A program made the position numbers and the translations under genes. Shown here in pieces: positions 28,744 to 37,873 of a DNA stretch of 43,283 nt. Below the pieces are notes generated by a model. The model was given only the letters and a program-made list of their open reading frames with translations, made no database searches and was not told where the DNA came from. The DNA comes from an uncultured Pseudanabaenaceae cyanobacterium (GTDB lineage: Bacteria; Cyanobacteriota; Cyanobacteriia; PCC-9006; JAAUQQ01). Position 1 is the stretch's first letter; each line of letters starts with the position of its first letter. The stretch covers positions 1-43,283 of the forward strand of contig CALECT010000086.1 of NCBI GenBank assembly GCA_937949725.1, written 5' to 3'.

Positions 28744-29526
28744 ATGGGTGAGGTTAAACCAATGATTGTAGAGACTGGCGAAGCGCTTTTCCACCTGCAA
28801 AAACAGCGACTGCCTGGGACTGAACTGTTGCGCTATCGAGCTGTATGGCGTGCAAAACAGTTGTTGATCTTACCGATTGATTGTCATCCCTTCAGGCAGT
28901 CTGTATCTGCGGTATTTGAGGGGGAACGGTCACATCTGTTGACTTGCTTGCAGCGATCGCCTGTGAAACGGTTATTGTTGTCGCCGCAATTAGAGGTCGC
29001 AGAGTTGTCGCTTTGGGTGGAACTAGCGGCTGAATCAGGCTTGCCAGTGTACCTTCGACTCACTAGAGGACGGCATTTCCCCATTTATCCGCGAGTATTA
29101 TTGGGGGTGAAGCGATTGTTTGAACTGGTTGTTGCAGTTTTACTGTTGATTCTAGTCTCTCCCTTACTGTTGGTAATTTCGTTAGGATTGTTTTTTCTAA
29201 CAGGAAATGTATTCTCGCGAGAGAGAATCGTGGGTCGGCGAGGACGGTTATTTACTGCAATTCGTTTTTCTATTCCTGAGCCTGATACCTCTATCTTGAA
29301 GGCATTTCGAATTTTTATAAAACGGTCAAATCTGAATACCTTTCCTCTGCTGCTCAATGTTATCCGAGGAGAGATCGCGCTATGGGGAGAGCAGCTAATT
29401 ACTTTGACTGAGGTAGAAAACTTGGATTTGCTTATGAGTAAGAGGAAGTATGGTTTGCCTGGGGTGTGGAGGAGAAAACCTGATATTGAAGATGTGGCGC
29501 AGCTAGATAAAAATATGGTCTCTTAA
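28744..29526 (+). CDS. Degenerate bacterial sugar (polyprenyl-phosphate sugar-1-phosphate) transferase homologue, 260 aa
   Basis: The C-terminal part has the fold signature of PglC/WcaJ-type initiating transferases: KRLFELVVAVLLLILVSPLLL (membrane re-entrant helix, 123-143), ERIVGRRGRLF (160-170), RSNLNTFPLLLNVIRGEIALWGEQ (194-217) and a YGLPGVW segment (236-242) in place of the usual pGLTGLWQV. The family's catalytic Asp-Glu (as in LDELPQ) is replaced by Asn-Thr (N198-T199), and VGPRP is replaced by WGEQL. Catalysis by the known mechanism is therefore unlikely. The first 115 residues are a soluble domain I do not recognise. It may be a regulatory or pseudo-enzyme subunit. ATG at 28744 follows GAAGGAACGCT, better than the TTG at 28729. 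It lies just after a strong terminator. Confidence 0.78.
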   Translation: MGEVKPMIVETGEALFHLQKQRLPGTELLRYRAVWRAKQLLILPIDCHPFRQSVSAVFEGERSHLLTCLQRSPVKRLLLSPQLEVAELSLWVELAAESGLPVYLRLTRGRHFPIYPRVLLGVKRLFELVVAVLLLILVSPLLLVISLGLFFLTGNVFSRERIVGRRGRLFTAIRFSIPEPDTSILKAFRIFIKRSNLNTFPLLLNVIRGEIALWGEQLITLTEVENLDLLMSKRKYGLPGVWRRKPDIEDVAQLDKNMVS

Positions 29527-29658
29527 GTGATTGTTAGGAGATTTGAACTAGTCAATTAGTCTAAGTTCATCGCAACTCTCTATGCTCTCTGAAAAAATTG
29601 AGCAAATATAAATTGCTCTTTAAATATATCAATTCTCTATTCTGTGAGTTCAATTACC

Positions 29659-30624
29659 ATGTCTTTATTACTTGAAAATAAGCGAATTTTGGTTACTGGT
29701 GGGGCTGGCTTCTTAGGAAGGCAAGTTGTGCAGAAACTCTGTGCTGCTGGGGCTGACTTGGAGAAGATCTCGATCCCTCGATCACAAGATTGTGATCTGC
29801 GCAGGTTGGAAGACTGTCAGCGAGCTGTTGAGCATCAAGATGTGGTGGTTCACCTCGCTGCCCATGTGGGGGGGATCGGTTTGAATCAAGAGAAGCCAGC
29901 AGAGCTGTTTTATGACAATTTGATGATGGGGACGCAGCTCATTCACAGCGCTTATGAATCGGGGGTTGAGAAGTTTGTTTGTGTGGGCACGATTTGCGCT
30001 TACCCCAAGTTTACTCCGGTGCCATTTAAGGAGGATGACCTGTGGGTAGGATATCCCGAGGAGACAAATGCGCCCTATGGTATTGCCAAAAAGGCGTTGC
30101 TAGTGCAGCTGCAGGCCTACCGTCAGCAGTATGGCTTTAATGGTATTTACCTGTTGCCGGTGAACCTTTACGGGCCGGAGGACAATTTTGATGAGGCGAG
30201 TTCCCATGTTATTCCAGCGTTGATTCGCAAGGTACATGAGGCGCAGGTGCGAGGGGATAAACGGTTAGAAGTTTGGGGCGATGGTTCGCCGACTCGGGAA
30301 TTTTTGTATTCGGCAGATGCGGCACGAGGGATTGTGATGGCGACCCAGGGTTATGACGGTCACGAGCCGGTAAATCTGGGGACAGGGAGTGAGATTTCGA
30401 TTCGAGATTTAGTGGGTGTTATTTGTGAGGTGATGGAGTTCACAGGGGAAATTGTTTGGCTTACAGAAAAGCCAAATGGCCAACCTCGACGTTGTTTAGA
30501 GACTTCGCGGGCGACAAGAGCATTTGGTTTTGCGGCTGGAATGTCCTTCCGTGAGGGACTCGCTAGCACAGCAAAATGGTATCGAGAGCATGCGACTGTC
30601 GCACAGGTAGTAAAAGTGTCTTAG
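29659..30624 (+). CDS. NAD-dependent epimerase, GDP-L-fucose-synthase-like, 321 aa
   Basis: Extended SDR fold: [16 protein letters not shown] gives the TGGAGFLG cofactor loop, and the catalytic segment is [10 protein letters not shown] (YxxxK) with T/C in VGTICAYPK as in GDP-fucose synthase. Substrate-binding stretches [22 protein letters not shown] and [18 protein letters not shown] are those of GDP-L-fucose synthase (Fcl/WcaG). That enzyme converts GDP-4-keto-6-deoxymannose to GDP-L-fucose. No GDP-mannose 4,6-dehydratase is in the window, so the product could instead be a related GDP- or dTDP-sugar. ATG at 29659 gives the natural N-terminus; a GTG at 29644 is upstream in frame. Base composition becomes AT-richer from about here. 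Confidence 0.85.
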   Translation: MSLLLENKRILVTGGAGFLGRQVVQKLCAAGADLEKISIPRSQDCDLRRLEDCQRAVEHQDVVVHLAAHVGGIGLNQEKPAELFYDNLMMGTQLIHSAYESGVEKFVCVGTICAYPKFTPVPFKEDDLWVGYPEETNAPYGIAKKALLVQLQAYRQQYGFNGIYLLPVNLYGPEDNFDEASSHVIPALIRKVHEAQVRGDKRLEVWGDGSPTREFLYSADAARGIVMATQGYDGHEPVNLGTGSEISIRDLVGVICEVMEFTGEIVWLTEKPNGQPRRCLETSRATRAFGFAAGMSFREGLASTAKWYREHATVAQVVKVS

Positions 30625-30672
30625 TGAAACGTGGTATTACTGATGTGGGCTTAGCGTCAGTTAAGTCGCTAA

Positions 30673-31581
30673 ATGGGGTTATTAGGAATGTCGTTATCTA
30701 ATCGAAGAGCTGCAGGACGGAGGCGGAAGTCTCAAGTGCCTGAGCGAGTAATCTATCGACCCAATAGTGAGTTACGCCATCCTTTGAGGTTATTAAGGAG
30801 GATGATTGGTGACTTGCTAGCATCCCGTGAGCTAGCTTGGCGCTTATTGGTACGAGATATTAGCGCTCAATATCGTCAATCTTTTTTGGGGGTAATGTGG
30901 GCTTTCATTCCACCGATCATGACTGCCATGGGATTAATCGCAGCAAAGAATTCTGGCGTTCTCAATATTAGTGAGACAGACTTACCTTATGCTGCATATG
31001 TGATGTTCAGCACTGCGTTATGGCAGATATTTGTAGAAGCTTTGAATGGTCCTGTTGTAGCAGTGAATCAAGCCAAGCCAATGCTGGCTAAGATTAATTT
31101 TCCCCGTGAGGCGCTCATCCTCTCTAAATTGGGTGAGGTGGGTTTTAATTTTGGCATCAAACTTTTTCTAATTATTGGTTTGTTTATTTGGTTCAAGATT
31201 CCTGTAACTGCATCCATTGTGTTAGCTCCAGTTGCATTGATACATTTAGTGGTTCTGGGTACTGGATTTGGTCTCTTGCTCTCTCCTTTAGGAGCGCTCT
31301 ATAACGATATTCAAAAAGTCTTAGCGATGATCGTCGCTCCTTGGTTACTGATTACGCCTGTAATGTATCCGGTACCTCAAGAAGGGTGGTTCAGAATGAT
31401 CGTTGCACTCAATCCTGTGACACCGCTATTAGTAACAACACGAGAGCTGGCGACTACAGGTGTTTTAACTGAGACCTCTGGTTTTTGGTGGTCTAGTACC
31501 TTGGCATTCGGTTGTCTAATCTTCGGGTGGTTACTTTATCGCCTTGCTATGCCTTATATCGTTGAAAGGATGAGTGCTTAG
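30673..31581 (+). CDS. wzm: ABC-2 polysaccharide export permease (Wzm/KpsM type), 302 aa
   Basis: Six membrane helices follow a basic cytoplasmic N-terminus. The family hallmarks are LLVRDISAQYRQSFLGVMWAFIPPI (about 57-81) before TM1 and NPVTPLLVTTRELATTG near the C-terminus. Wzm forms the channel half of the ABC exporter that moves undecaprenyl-linked O-antigen or capsule chains across the inner membrane. The first 35 residues are unusually Arg-rich (NRRAAGRRRKS). The wzt gene starts 2 bp downstream, confirming the pair. Start at 30673 is provisional; ATG at 30688 is also possible. Confidence 0.9.
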   Translation: MGLLGMSLSNRRAAGRRRKSQVPERVIYRPNSELRHPLRLLRRMIGDLLASRELAWRLLVRDISAQYRQSFLGVMWAFIPPIMTAMGLIAAKNSGVLNISETDLPYAAYVMFSTALWQIFVEALNGPVVAVNQAKPMLAKINFPREALILSKLGEVGFNFGIKLFLIIGLFIWFKIPVTASIVLAPVALIHLVVLGTGFGLLLSPLGALYNDIQKVLAMIVAPWLLITPVMYPVPQEGWFRMIVALNPVTPLLVTTRELATTGVLTETSGFWWSSTLAFGCLIFGWLLYRLAMPYIVERMSA

Positions 31582-31583
31582 CT

Positions 31584-32936
31584 ATGGTAAGTCTTAAAGA
31601 CAGTCAGTCTGTCGGGAAAGCAACAGATATAGTTTCGAAGTCTACGATGACTGATGGTGACGTATTGCTCTCTGTTCAGGGAGTCTCAAAGAAGTTTTGT
31701 CGAGATTTGAAGCGCTCCTTGATCTATGGTGTGCAAGATATTGCCGCTGAGATGGTCGGTCTTCGAGATAGCTGTGATTCTTTGCGAAAGAGAGAGTTCT
31801 GGGCCCTTGATAACGTGAGCTTGGAGCTGCGCCGTGGCACAGCCTTGGGGCTAGTTGGAAGCAATGGCAGTGGTAAGTCAACCCTGTTGAGAATTATTGC
31901 CGGATTGATCAAACCTGACGCAGGAACTATTGAGATTAAAGGGAAGGTTGCTCCATTAATTGCTCTAGGAGCCGGGTTTAATCCTATTCTTACAGGCCGA
32001 GAAAACATTTATGCCAATATGTCAATTTTAGGTCTGAGCAAGGCTGAAATTGATGAACGCTTTGATGATGTTGTTGAATTTGCAGAAATTGGAGACGCTA
32101 TTGATTCTCCTGTTCAAAGCTATAGTTCGGGTATGGCTGCGAGGTTAGGTTTTGCATGTGCCGTCCATACAGAGCCAGATATACTCTTAATTGACGAAGT
32201 CTTGGCTGTTGGTGACATGAGATTTCGAGTGAAGTGCTATAGGCGACTTTCTGAGCTTCGAAAGTCAGGTACTTCCTTCATCATGGTTGCGCATAACCCC
32301 CATGTCATTCTGTCGATGTGCGACCAATCAGCTTACCTTAATCGTGGGAAGCTGCTGATAGTTGGTGATACTCCTTCTGTAATCACAAAATACGAAGAAG
32401 ATCTGTTCCTGGGAGATTCAGAAAATAAAAAAATAGATGAAGAATCATCAGGTAGCCTGACCCTGCCAGAAAAACTAGAAGGTACGAGCTATGGGCTTGA
32501 CATCATGTCCCTTCATTGGGAAAACAGTCAAGGTCAAAAACTGAAGTCTCTCAAAACAGCTAACTCTGCAGCCCTGTGTGTCAAGTGTAGATCCGATTCA
32601 AACCTGGATGACATTTTTCTGACTGTTATCGTACGACAAGCCTTTGGAGAAGGAGAGAGCGTCCTTAACTTAAGCAGTGAAAAGGATGACTGTAAACTCA
32701 ATATATCAGCTGGTATTTCTCAAGTTCTCTTGAAAATGCCAAGTTGTTCTCTAAAGGCTGGTCGTTATGTGATGAAAGTCTATCTAAGCCAGAAAGGTCA
32801 TCGTATATTAGATGTCGTTGAGTCATTCTATTTCACGGTAGAAAATATTCCTGGTATGAGTCAATGCCTATTCCATCAACCCCATGATTGGCTGATTCGA
32901 GCAGCTAGCCATGAAGACGATAGTAGATCTCTATAA
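31584..32936 (+). CDS. wzt: ABC polysaccharide export ATPase with C-terminal carbohydrate-binding-type domain (Wzt), 450 aa
   Basis: The ATPase half is complete: Walker A GLVGSNGSGKST, then VAPLIALGAGFNPILTGREN (the Wzt/KpsT-specific segment), signature YSSGMAARL, Walker B ILLIDEVLAVGD and the H-loop VAHN. After about residue 275 there is a further domain of about 170 aa (EGTSYGLDIMSLHWENSQGQ ... FYFTVENIPG), the size and position of the Wzt C-terminal beta-sandwich. In known O-antigen systems that domain recognises the modified non-reducing end of the finished chain before export. The ligand here is unknown; a Kdo or methyl cap is suggested by the neighbours. It overlaps the wzm operon directly, with a ribosome site inside the end of wzm. 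Confidence 0.92.
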   Translation: MVSLKDSQSVGKATDIVSKSTMTDGDVLLSVQGVSKKFCRDLKRSLIYGVQDIAAEMVGLRDSCDSLRKREFWALDNVSLELRRGTALGLVGSNGSGKSTLLRIIAGLIKPDAGTIEIKGKVAPLIALGAGFNPILTGRENIYANMSILGLSKAEIDERFDDVVEFAEIGDAIDSPVQSYSSGMAARLGFACAVHTEPDILLIDEVLAVGDMRFRVKCYRRLSELRKSGTSFIMVAHNPHVILSMCDQSAYLNRGKLLIVGDTPSVITKYEEDLFLGDSENKKIDEESSGSLTLPEKLEGTSYGLDIMSLHWENSQGQKLKSLKTANSAALCVKCRSDSNLDDIFLTVIVRQAFGEGESVLNLSSEKDDCKLNISAGISQVLLKMPSCSLKAGRYVMKVYLSQKGHRILDVVESFYFTVENIPGMSQCLFHQPHDWLIRAASHEDDSRSL

Positions 32937-32968
32937 TTGAGATATATTTAAAATTAGTTTTATCCAGT

Positions 32969-33634
32969 ATGTGGCTAACCCAACTACTAGTTCTAACGCT
33001 TAAAAAAATACGTAAGTTGAGCATCATTGGTGAAAACAAACTGATGTTCAATTTCTATAGATATAATCTGGGCGCTTTAGGCAATCGCACCAGCATAGAT
33101 CGGCATGCGATCGTTCGTGGTCACTTGTCTAACATTTATTTGGGAAGTAACACTTGGATTCAGAGTAGATCAGTCATTGACTGCAATGTGGATAATGCTC
33201 ACATACGAATCGGCGATAATTCTATTGTTCTTGAGAATGCCATGCTTTTGGCTCAAGGTGGAGATATCAATATTGGCAACTATTGTAGTATCCATCCTTT
33301 CTGCGTCCTATATGGTCAAGGTGGCCTCACAATTGGTAATTGCGTTAGGATTGCTGCTCACACGGTGATTGTGCCTGCAAATCATATATTTGAAGATCAC
33401 GATAAACCTATCTTTCGTCAAGGCTCAACAAAAAAAGGAGTCGTGATTGGCGATGATGTCTGGATCGGCACAGGTGTAAAAATTCTAGATGGATGCCATG
33501 TTGGTGAAGGCTCTGTTATTGGAGCTGGGACGGTTTTAACCAAGAGTGTTGAGCCTTATTCCGTTGTGGTAGGGGTTCCTGGAAAGGTTGTGCGGAAAAG
33601 GATGAAGTTGGATCGAGAGACGATTGCAACATAA
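32969..33634 (+). CDS. Left-handed beta-helix (hexapeptide) acyltransferase, 221 aa
   Basis: Residues about 50-190 are hexapeptide repeats (I-G-x-x-x-x pattern): IYLGSNTWIQSRSVID, IRIGDNSIVLENAMLL, INIGNYCSIHPFCVLY, LTIGNCVRIAAHTVIV, VVIGDDVWIGTGVKIL, GSVIGAGTVLTKSV. The family catalytic histidine is most likely in AAHTVIVPANHIFED, and the C-terminal proline motif VVVGVPGKVVRKR is typical of the WbbJ/maltose-acetyltransferase type. Such enzymes O- or N-acetylate sugars on surface polysaccharides from acetyl-CoA. Acceptor unknown. It lies 32 bp after wzt, in the AT-rich part of the locus. Confidence 0.87.
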   Translation: MWLTQLLVLTLKKIRKLSIIGENKLMFNFYRYNLGALGNRTSIDRHAIVRGHLSNIYLGSNTWIQSRSVIDCNVDNAHIRIGDNSIVLENAMLLAQGGDINIGNYCSIHPFCVLYGQGGLTIGNCVRIAAHTVIVPANHIFEDHDKPIFRQGSTKKGVVIGDDVWIGTGVKILDGCHVGEGSVIGAGTVLTKSVEPYSVVVGVPGKVVRKRMKLDRETIAT

Positions 33635-33673
33635 TTATGATTTCGGTGAACTCGTTGATTTGAGGTTGACTAA

Positions 33674-34561
33674 ATGTCTCAGGAAAATTCACTTAAAGTC
33701 TTCATTGGTTCTGGTGAAGCTAGCGTTATAGAACGCAAGGTTGCGATTCATTCTCTCGAAAAGCATACTAGTCAGAATATTGATGTATATGTTTTTAATG
33801 GTACTCATAATTCTGTGGAGTTGAACCAAGAAGAACCATTCCTTGCTCCGATGCCGCTGAAAGTTAAGTATCAAAATTCTACTGAATTCAGCTTGTATCG
33901 ATACCTTATTCCTCAACTGTGTAACTTTCAAGGAAAGGCCGTTTATATTGATTCGGATGTTGTTTGTTTAGATGATATTTTGAAGTTGTTTCAAATTGAG
34001 CTGAATGGCTCAGACTTTCTGGCTAAATTTGACGCTTACCCTAGTTTTGGAGATGAATTTTGGGGATTGAGTGTTATGCTCATCGATTGTGAGCGTTGCC
34101 GATTTGACCTTGAATTGATTTGTCAGGAAATCTCTCAAGGTCTTTACTCTATGCTGGATTTCTCCTGTATGAGCCCTCATTTTCTTCGGCATCACTCTTA
34201 TAAAATTGGGAAACTATCTTCGCACTGGAATAGCTTTGACTTGCTTGATGAACATACAAAGCTTATTCACTATACGAACCTATATACTCAGCCTTGGAAG
34301 TCTGTAGGCCATCCTTATGGCGATATTTGGTTTGATTACTTTGAGGATGCTAGGAAGGCTGGGAAAATCTCGCAGAAAGAAATAGAAAAAAGTATGATGC
34401 TGGCATATGTTCGTCATGACTTGCTAGCAGGTAACTCGCCTTCTTTGTTTTATAAGCTTAAGAGAAATATCATGAGCTTTCGACATGGGATGCGTCGTTA
34501 CTTAAAGTTCTACTATTCTCAACTATTAGGCCTCTTTCCTTGGAGAACTTCTGGCCGGTAG
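33674..34561 (+). CDS. GT8-like glycosyltransferase, 295 aa
   Basis: The GT-A core begins with LKVFIGSGEASVIERKVAIHSLEKHTS (about 7-33), as in GT8 glycogenin/LgtC-like enzymes. The metal-binding DxD is in AVYIDSDVVC (D93, D95). The later HYTNLYTQPWKSVG corresponds to the H-x-x-G...K-PW region of the family. It uses a UDP-sugar and Mn, probably UDP-glucose or UDP-galactose; the sugar is not determined. The C-terminal 40 residues are basic and aromatic (YKLKRNIMSFRHGMRRYLKFY), a likely peripheral membrane tether. Follows the acyltransferase by 39 bp. Confidence 0.8.
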   Translation: MSQENSLKVFIGSGEASVIERKVAIHSLEKHTSQNIDVYVFNGTHNSVELNQEEPFLAPMPLKVKYQNSTEFSLYRYLIPQLCNFQGKAVYIDSDVVCLDDILKLFQIELNGSDFLAKFDAYPSFGDEFWGLSVMLIDCERCRFDLELICQEISQGLYSMLDFSCMSPHFLRHHSYKIGKLSSHWNSFDLLDEHTKLIHYTNLYTQPWKSVGHPYGDIWFDYFEDARKAGKISQKEIEKSMMLAYVRHDLLAGNSPSLFYKLKRNIMSFRHGMRRYLKFYYSQLLGLFPWRTSGR

Positions 34562-34684
34562 TCAGGTGAGATTATTTTAGCCTTACTACATGTAGTGTTT
34601 AAGATATACACGCAAGCACCGCTACATCTGGATGGCTGAAATTCTAGATTTGAGGGGGTGAGGTAACTTAAGCCTCCTACCATT

Positions 34685-35698
34685 ATGTCCTCTACAGTAA
34701 AATCTTTTATGTATTTGACTTCTTCGCGAGCTGTTGGACAGTTTTTAGGCCTCCTTAAGCAAGAGGCTGATGCAATTATGCTGACCGCTGAGCGGCTAGA
34801 ACATGATCAAGTTGAGTCAGCTTTGAAATTGTTAGAAGCGCATCAAGGTAAGGTTGTTTTGACGGGCGTTGGTAAGTCAGGTATCGTTGCCAAAAAAATT
34901 GCAGCAACATTAACTAGCATTGGTACCTTTGCTGTCTATTTACATCCATGTGATGCATTACATGGAGATTTGGGAGTCGTTATGAACTCTGACGTTGCAA
35001 TTTTATTTAGCAATAGTGGTGAGACTGATGAGCTGGTACAGATGCTTCCGCACCTTAAAAACAGAAAAGTTCCGATTATTGCTATTGTAGGCAACTGTGA
35101 CTCTACGTTGGCAAAGAATGCTGACGCTGTCCTTGATACATCTGTTAACCGTGAAGCCTGTCCTCTTAACCTAGCACCTACCACTAGTACTACAGTTGCT
35201 TTGGCCGTGGGAGATGCTCTTGCTATGACTGTTATGCAAATTCGCGGCATAACTCCTGAAGCATTTGCTGTGAATCATCCTGCTGGACGTCTGGGGAAAC
35301 GTCTGACTCTTCAAGTAAAAGACTTAATGTGGCGAGATGATGATAACCCGATGCTATCTGCTGGTGCATCTTGGTTAGAAGTTGTAGCTGCCATTACCCA
35401 AGGTGGTGCAGGAGCCGTCTCAATTGTGGAGAGCGATGGACGATTGTTGGGGGTCATTACAGATGGAGATCTAAGACGCTGGTTGCAAAAAACATCAGCA
35501 TCGCAATTAGAGTCTTTGAGGGCTGATAAAGTTATGACTGCTTCCCCTGTTGCAGTTGAGCCTTCTACTCTGGCTTACGATGCATTGATGCTTATGGAAG
35601 AGCGTTCTTCGCAGATTTCAGTTTTGCCAGTTGTTGAGTCTTCGGGACATTGTGTTGGCCTGCTTCGGTTACACGATTTGTTGAGAACTGGGTTGTAA
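34685..35698 (+). CDS. kdsD: D-arabinose 5-phosphate isomerase (KdsD/KpsF), 337 aa
   Basis: An N-terminal SIS sugar-isomerase domain carries GKVVLTGVGKSGIVAKKIAATLTS and HPCDALHGDLG, including the histidine and lysine region of KdsD/GutQ, then FSNSGETDEL and APTTSTTVALAVGDALA. Two C-terminal CBS domains follow (from about 220; VSIVESDGRLLGVITDGDLRRW and a second ending SGHCVGLLRLHDLL). The enzyme converts ribulose 5-phosphate to arabinose 5-phosphate, the first step toward Kdo. It precedes kdsB, kdsA and kdsC in order. The ATG at 34685 has a poor ribosome site; ATG at 34709 in frame is an alternative. 123 bp separate it from the GT8 gene, so a promoter in between is possible. Confidence 0.92.
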   Translation: MSSTVKSFMYLTSSRAVGQFLGLLKQEADAIMLTAERLEHDQVESALKLLEAHQGKVVLTGVGKSGIVAKKIAATLTSIGTFAVYLHPCDALHGDLGVVMNSDVAILFSNSGETDELVQMLPHLKNRKVPIIAIVGNCDSTLAKNADAVLDTSVNREACPLNLAPTTSTTVALAVGDALAMTVMQIRGITPEAFAVNHPAGRLGKRLTLQVKDLMWRDDDNPMLSAGASWLEVVAAITQGGAGAVSIVESDGRLLGVITDGDLRRWLQKTSASQLESLRADKVMTASPVAVEPSTLAYDALMLMEERSSQISVLPVVESSGHCVGLLRLHDLLRTGL

Positions 35699-35741
35699 CT
35701 TTGTGCAGATGAACTCTCGCTAATATCTTGAGGATTGACTA

Positions 35742-36464
35742 ATGAATATATTGGCTGTGATTCCTGCTCGCTATGACTCTAAGCGTTTTCCTGGAAAGCC
35801 GCTTGCCTTGATTAATAATAAGCCTATGATTCAGTGGGTTTACGAAGCAGCACGGTCATGCCCTGAATTCTCAAAGGTTGTTGTCGCAACGGATGATGAG
35901 AGGATTGCTGACTGTGTGCGAGGTTTTTCGGGATTGGTCGAAATGACGCGTTCCGATCATGAGACCGGGACTGATCGAGTCGCTGAGGTTGCTAGGAAAT
36001 ATCCTGATTTTGATGTCGTGGCAAATGTCCAAGGTGATCAGCCTTTCGTCACTTCAGAAATGCTTTCCCAGCTTCTTAAGCCTTATCTTTGCGATGAATT
36101 GCCTGATATGACGACTCTAGCTTGTCATTTAGATCCCGAAGAGGGACGGTGTGATGAAAATACTGTTAAGGTCTTGTGTAATTCAATAGGTGATGCACTT
36201 TATTTCTCACGCTCTCCGATTCCCTTTATGCGTAAAATAGAGGAGAATGTGCCTGTGTACCATCACTTAGGTTTGTATGCTTTTGAGCGGAAATTTTTAG
36301 CTAAGTATTCTGATCTGCCATCTACGCCTTTAGAGCGTTGTGAGAGTTTAGAACAATTGCGGGTGTTAGAAAATGGATTTTCAATCCGAGTTTGCCTAAC
36401 TGAAAGCTCTGTTTTGGAAATTAATACACCTGAAGATTGGGAACAGGCTTGCCGCAATTTTTAA
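35742..36464 (+). CDS. kdsB: CMP-Kdo synthetase (3-deoxy-manno-octulosonate cytidylyltransferase), 240 aa
   Basis: The start MNILAVIPARYDSKRFPGKPLALINNKPMI is the nucleotidyltransferase loop of KdsB. Also present are VVATDDERI, ETGTDRVAEVA and NVQGDQPF (metal-binding aspartate), SRSPIPFMR, and YHHLGLYAFERKFL. Length (240) and order fit KdsB rather than CMP-sialic acid synthetase: the HxGxYA signature and SRxPIPxxR are KdsB-specific in my recollection. It activates Kdo with CTP to CMP-Kdo. GAGG is about 9 nt ahead of the ATG. The gene lies between kdsD and kdsA with short gaps. Confidence 0.92.
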   Translation: MNILAVIPARYDSKRFPGKPLALINNKPMIQWVYEAARSCPEFSKVVVATDDERIADCVRGFSGLVEMTRSDHETGTDRVAEVARKYPDFDVVANVQGDQPFVTSEMLSQLLKPYLCDELPDMTTLACHLDPEEGRCDENTVKVLCNSIGDALYFSRSPIPFMRKIEENVPVYHHLGLYAFERKFLAKYSDLPSTPLERCESLEQLRVLENGFSIRVCLTESSVLEINTPEDWEQACRNF

Positions 36465-36485
36465 TTCATTAGTTGTTAAATATAA

Positions 36486-37304
<819 letters not shown>

Positions 37305-37335
37305 TCGTTTTTTGTTGAACTAGGCTCCTTACTAT

Positions 37336-37833
37336 ATGAAGACTCTATCTCAAGCTAGATTAAAAGAGCGGCTAGCCAAAATACGGCTTTTAGCTTTGGA
37401 TGTTGATGGTGTCTTAACAGATGGCGGCCTTTACTATTCTGGGAGTGGTGAAGAGCTCAAGAAGTTTAATGTTAAAGATGGACTAGGGCTGAAGCATGTG
37501 ATGCAAAGGGGAATTGCTGTAGCTATTATCAGTTCTAGTAACTCTGAGGCAACGCTGCATCGTGCTAGTAAGTTGGGTATCATTCATGTGTATATAGGCG
37601 TCGAAGATAAGCCTAGTAAGCTTTGCCTCCTGTGTGAGCAGCTGGGCATTGAGTTGTCTCAGGTTGCCTATATGGGAGATGACTTGGTTGACTTAGCGGT
37701 TATGAAAGCCGTTGGCTGTCCCATTAGTGTTGCAGATGCGGTAATACCTGTTCAAGAGGCATCTGTATATGTGACCTCTAAATTAGGTGGGCAAGGAGCT
37801 GTTCGTGAGATTTGTGACTTGTTGAATCTTTAG
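37336..37833 (+). CDS. kdsC: Kdo-8-phosphate phosphatase, HAD family, 165 aa
   Basis: Small C0-type HAD phosphatase without a cap. Nucleophile motif LLALDVDGVLTDGGLYYS has D22 and D24. Motif II is AVAIISSSNSEA (the serine, where KdsC has a T/S followed by G/N-rich sequence). The conserved lysine is in EDKPSKL and the acidic motif IV is YMGDDLVDLAVM. These match KdsC, which hydrolyses Kdo 8-phosphate to Kdo, and exclude longer HAD types. It sits 31 bp downstream of kdsA, completing a contiguous four-gene CMP-Kdo pathway. Confidence 0.92.
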   Translation: MKTLSQARLKERLAKIRLLALDVDGVLTDGGLYYSGSGEELKKFNVKDGLGLKHVMQRGIAVAIISSSNSEATLHRASKLGIIHVYIGVEDKPSKLCLLCEQLGIELSQVAYMGDDLVDLAVMKAVGCPISVADAVIPVQEASVYVTSKLGGQGAVREICDLLNL

Positions 37834-37873
37834 TAGAGAAGTTCAAGCCTTTTAGGTATATGGATGAAGCCTT

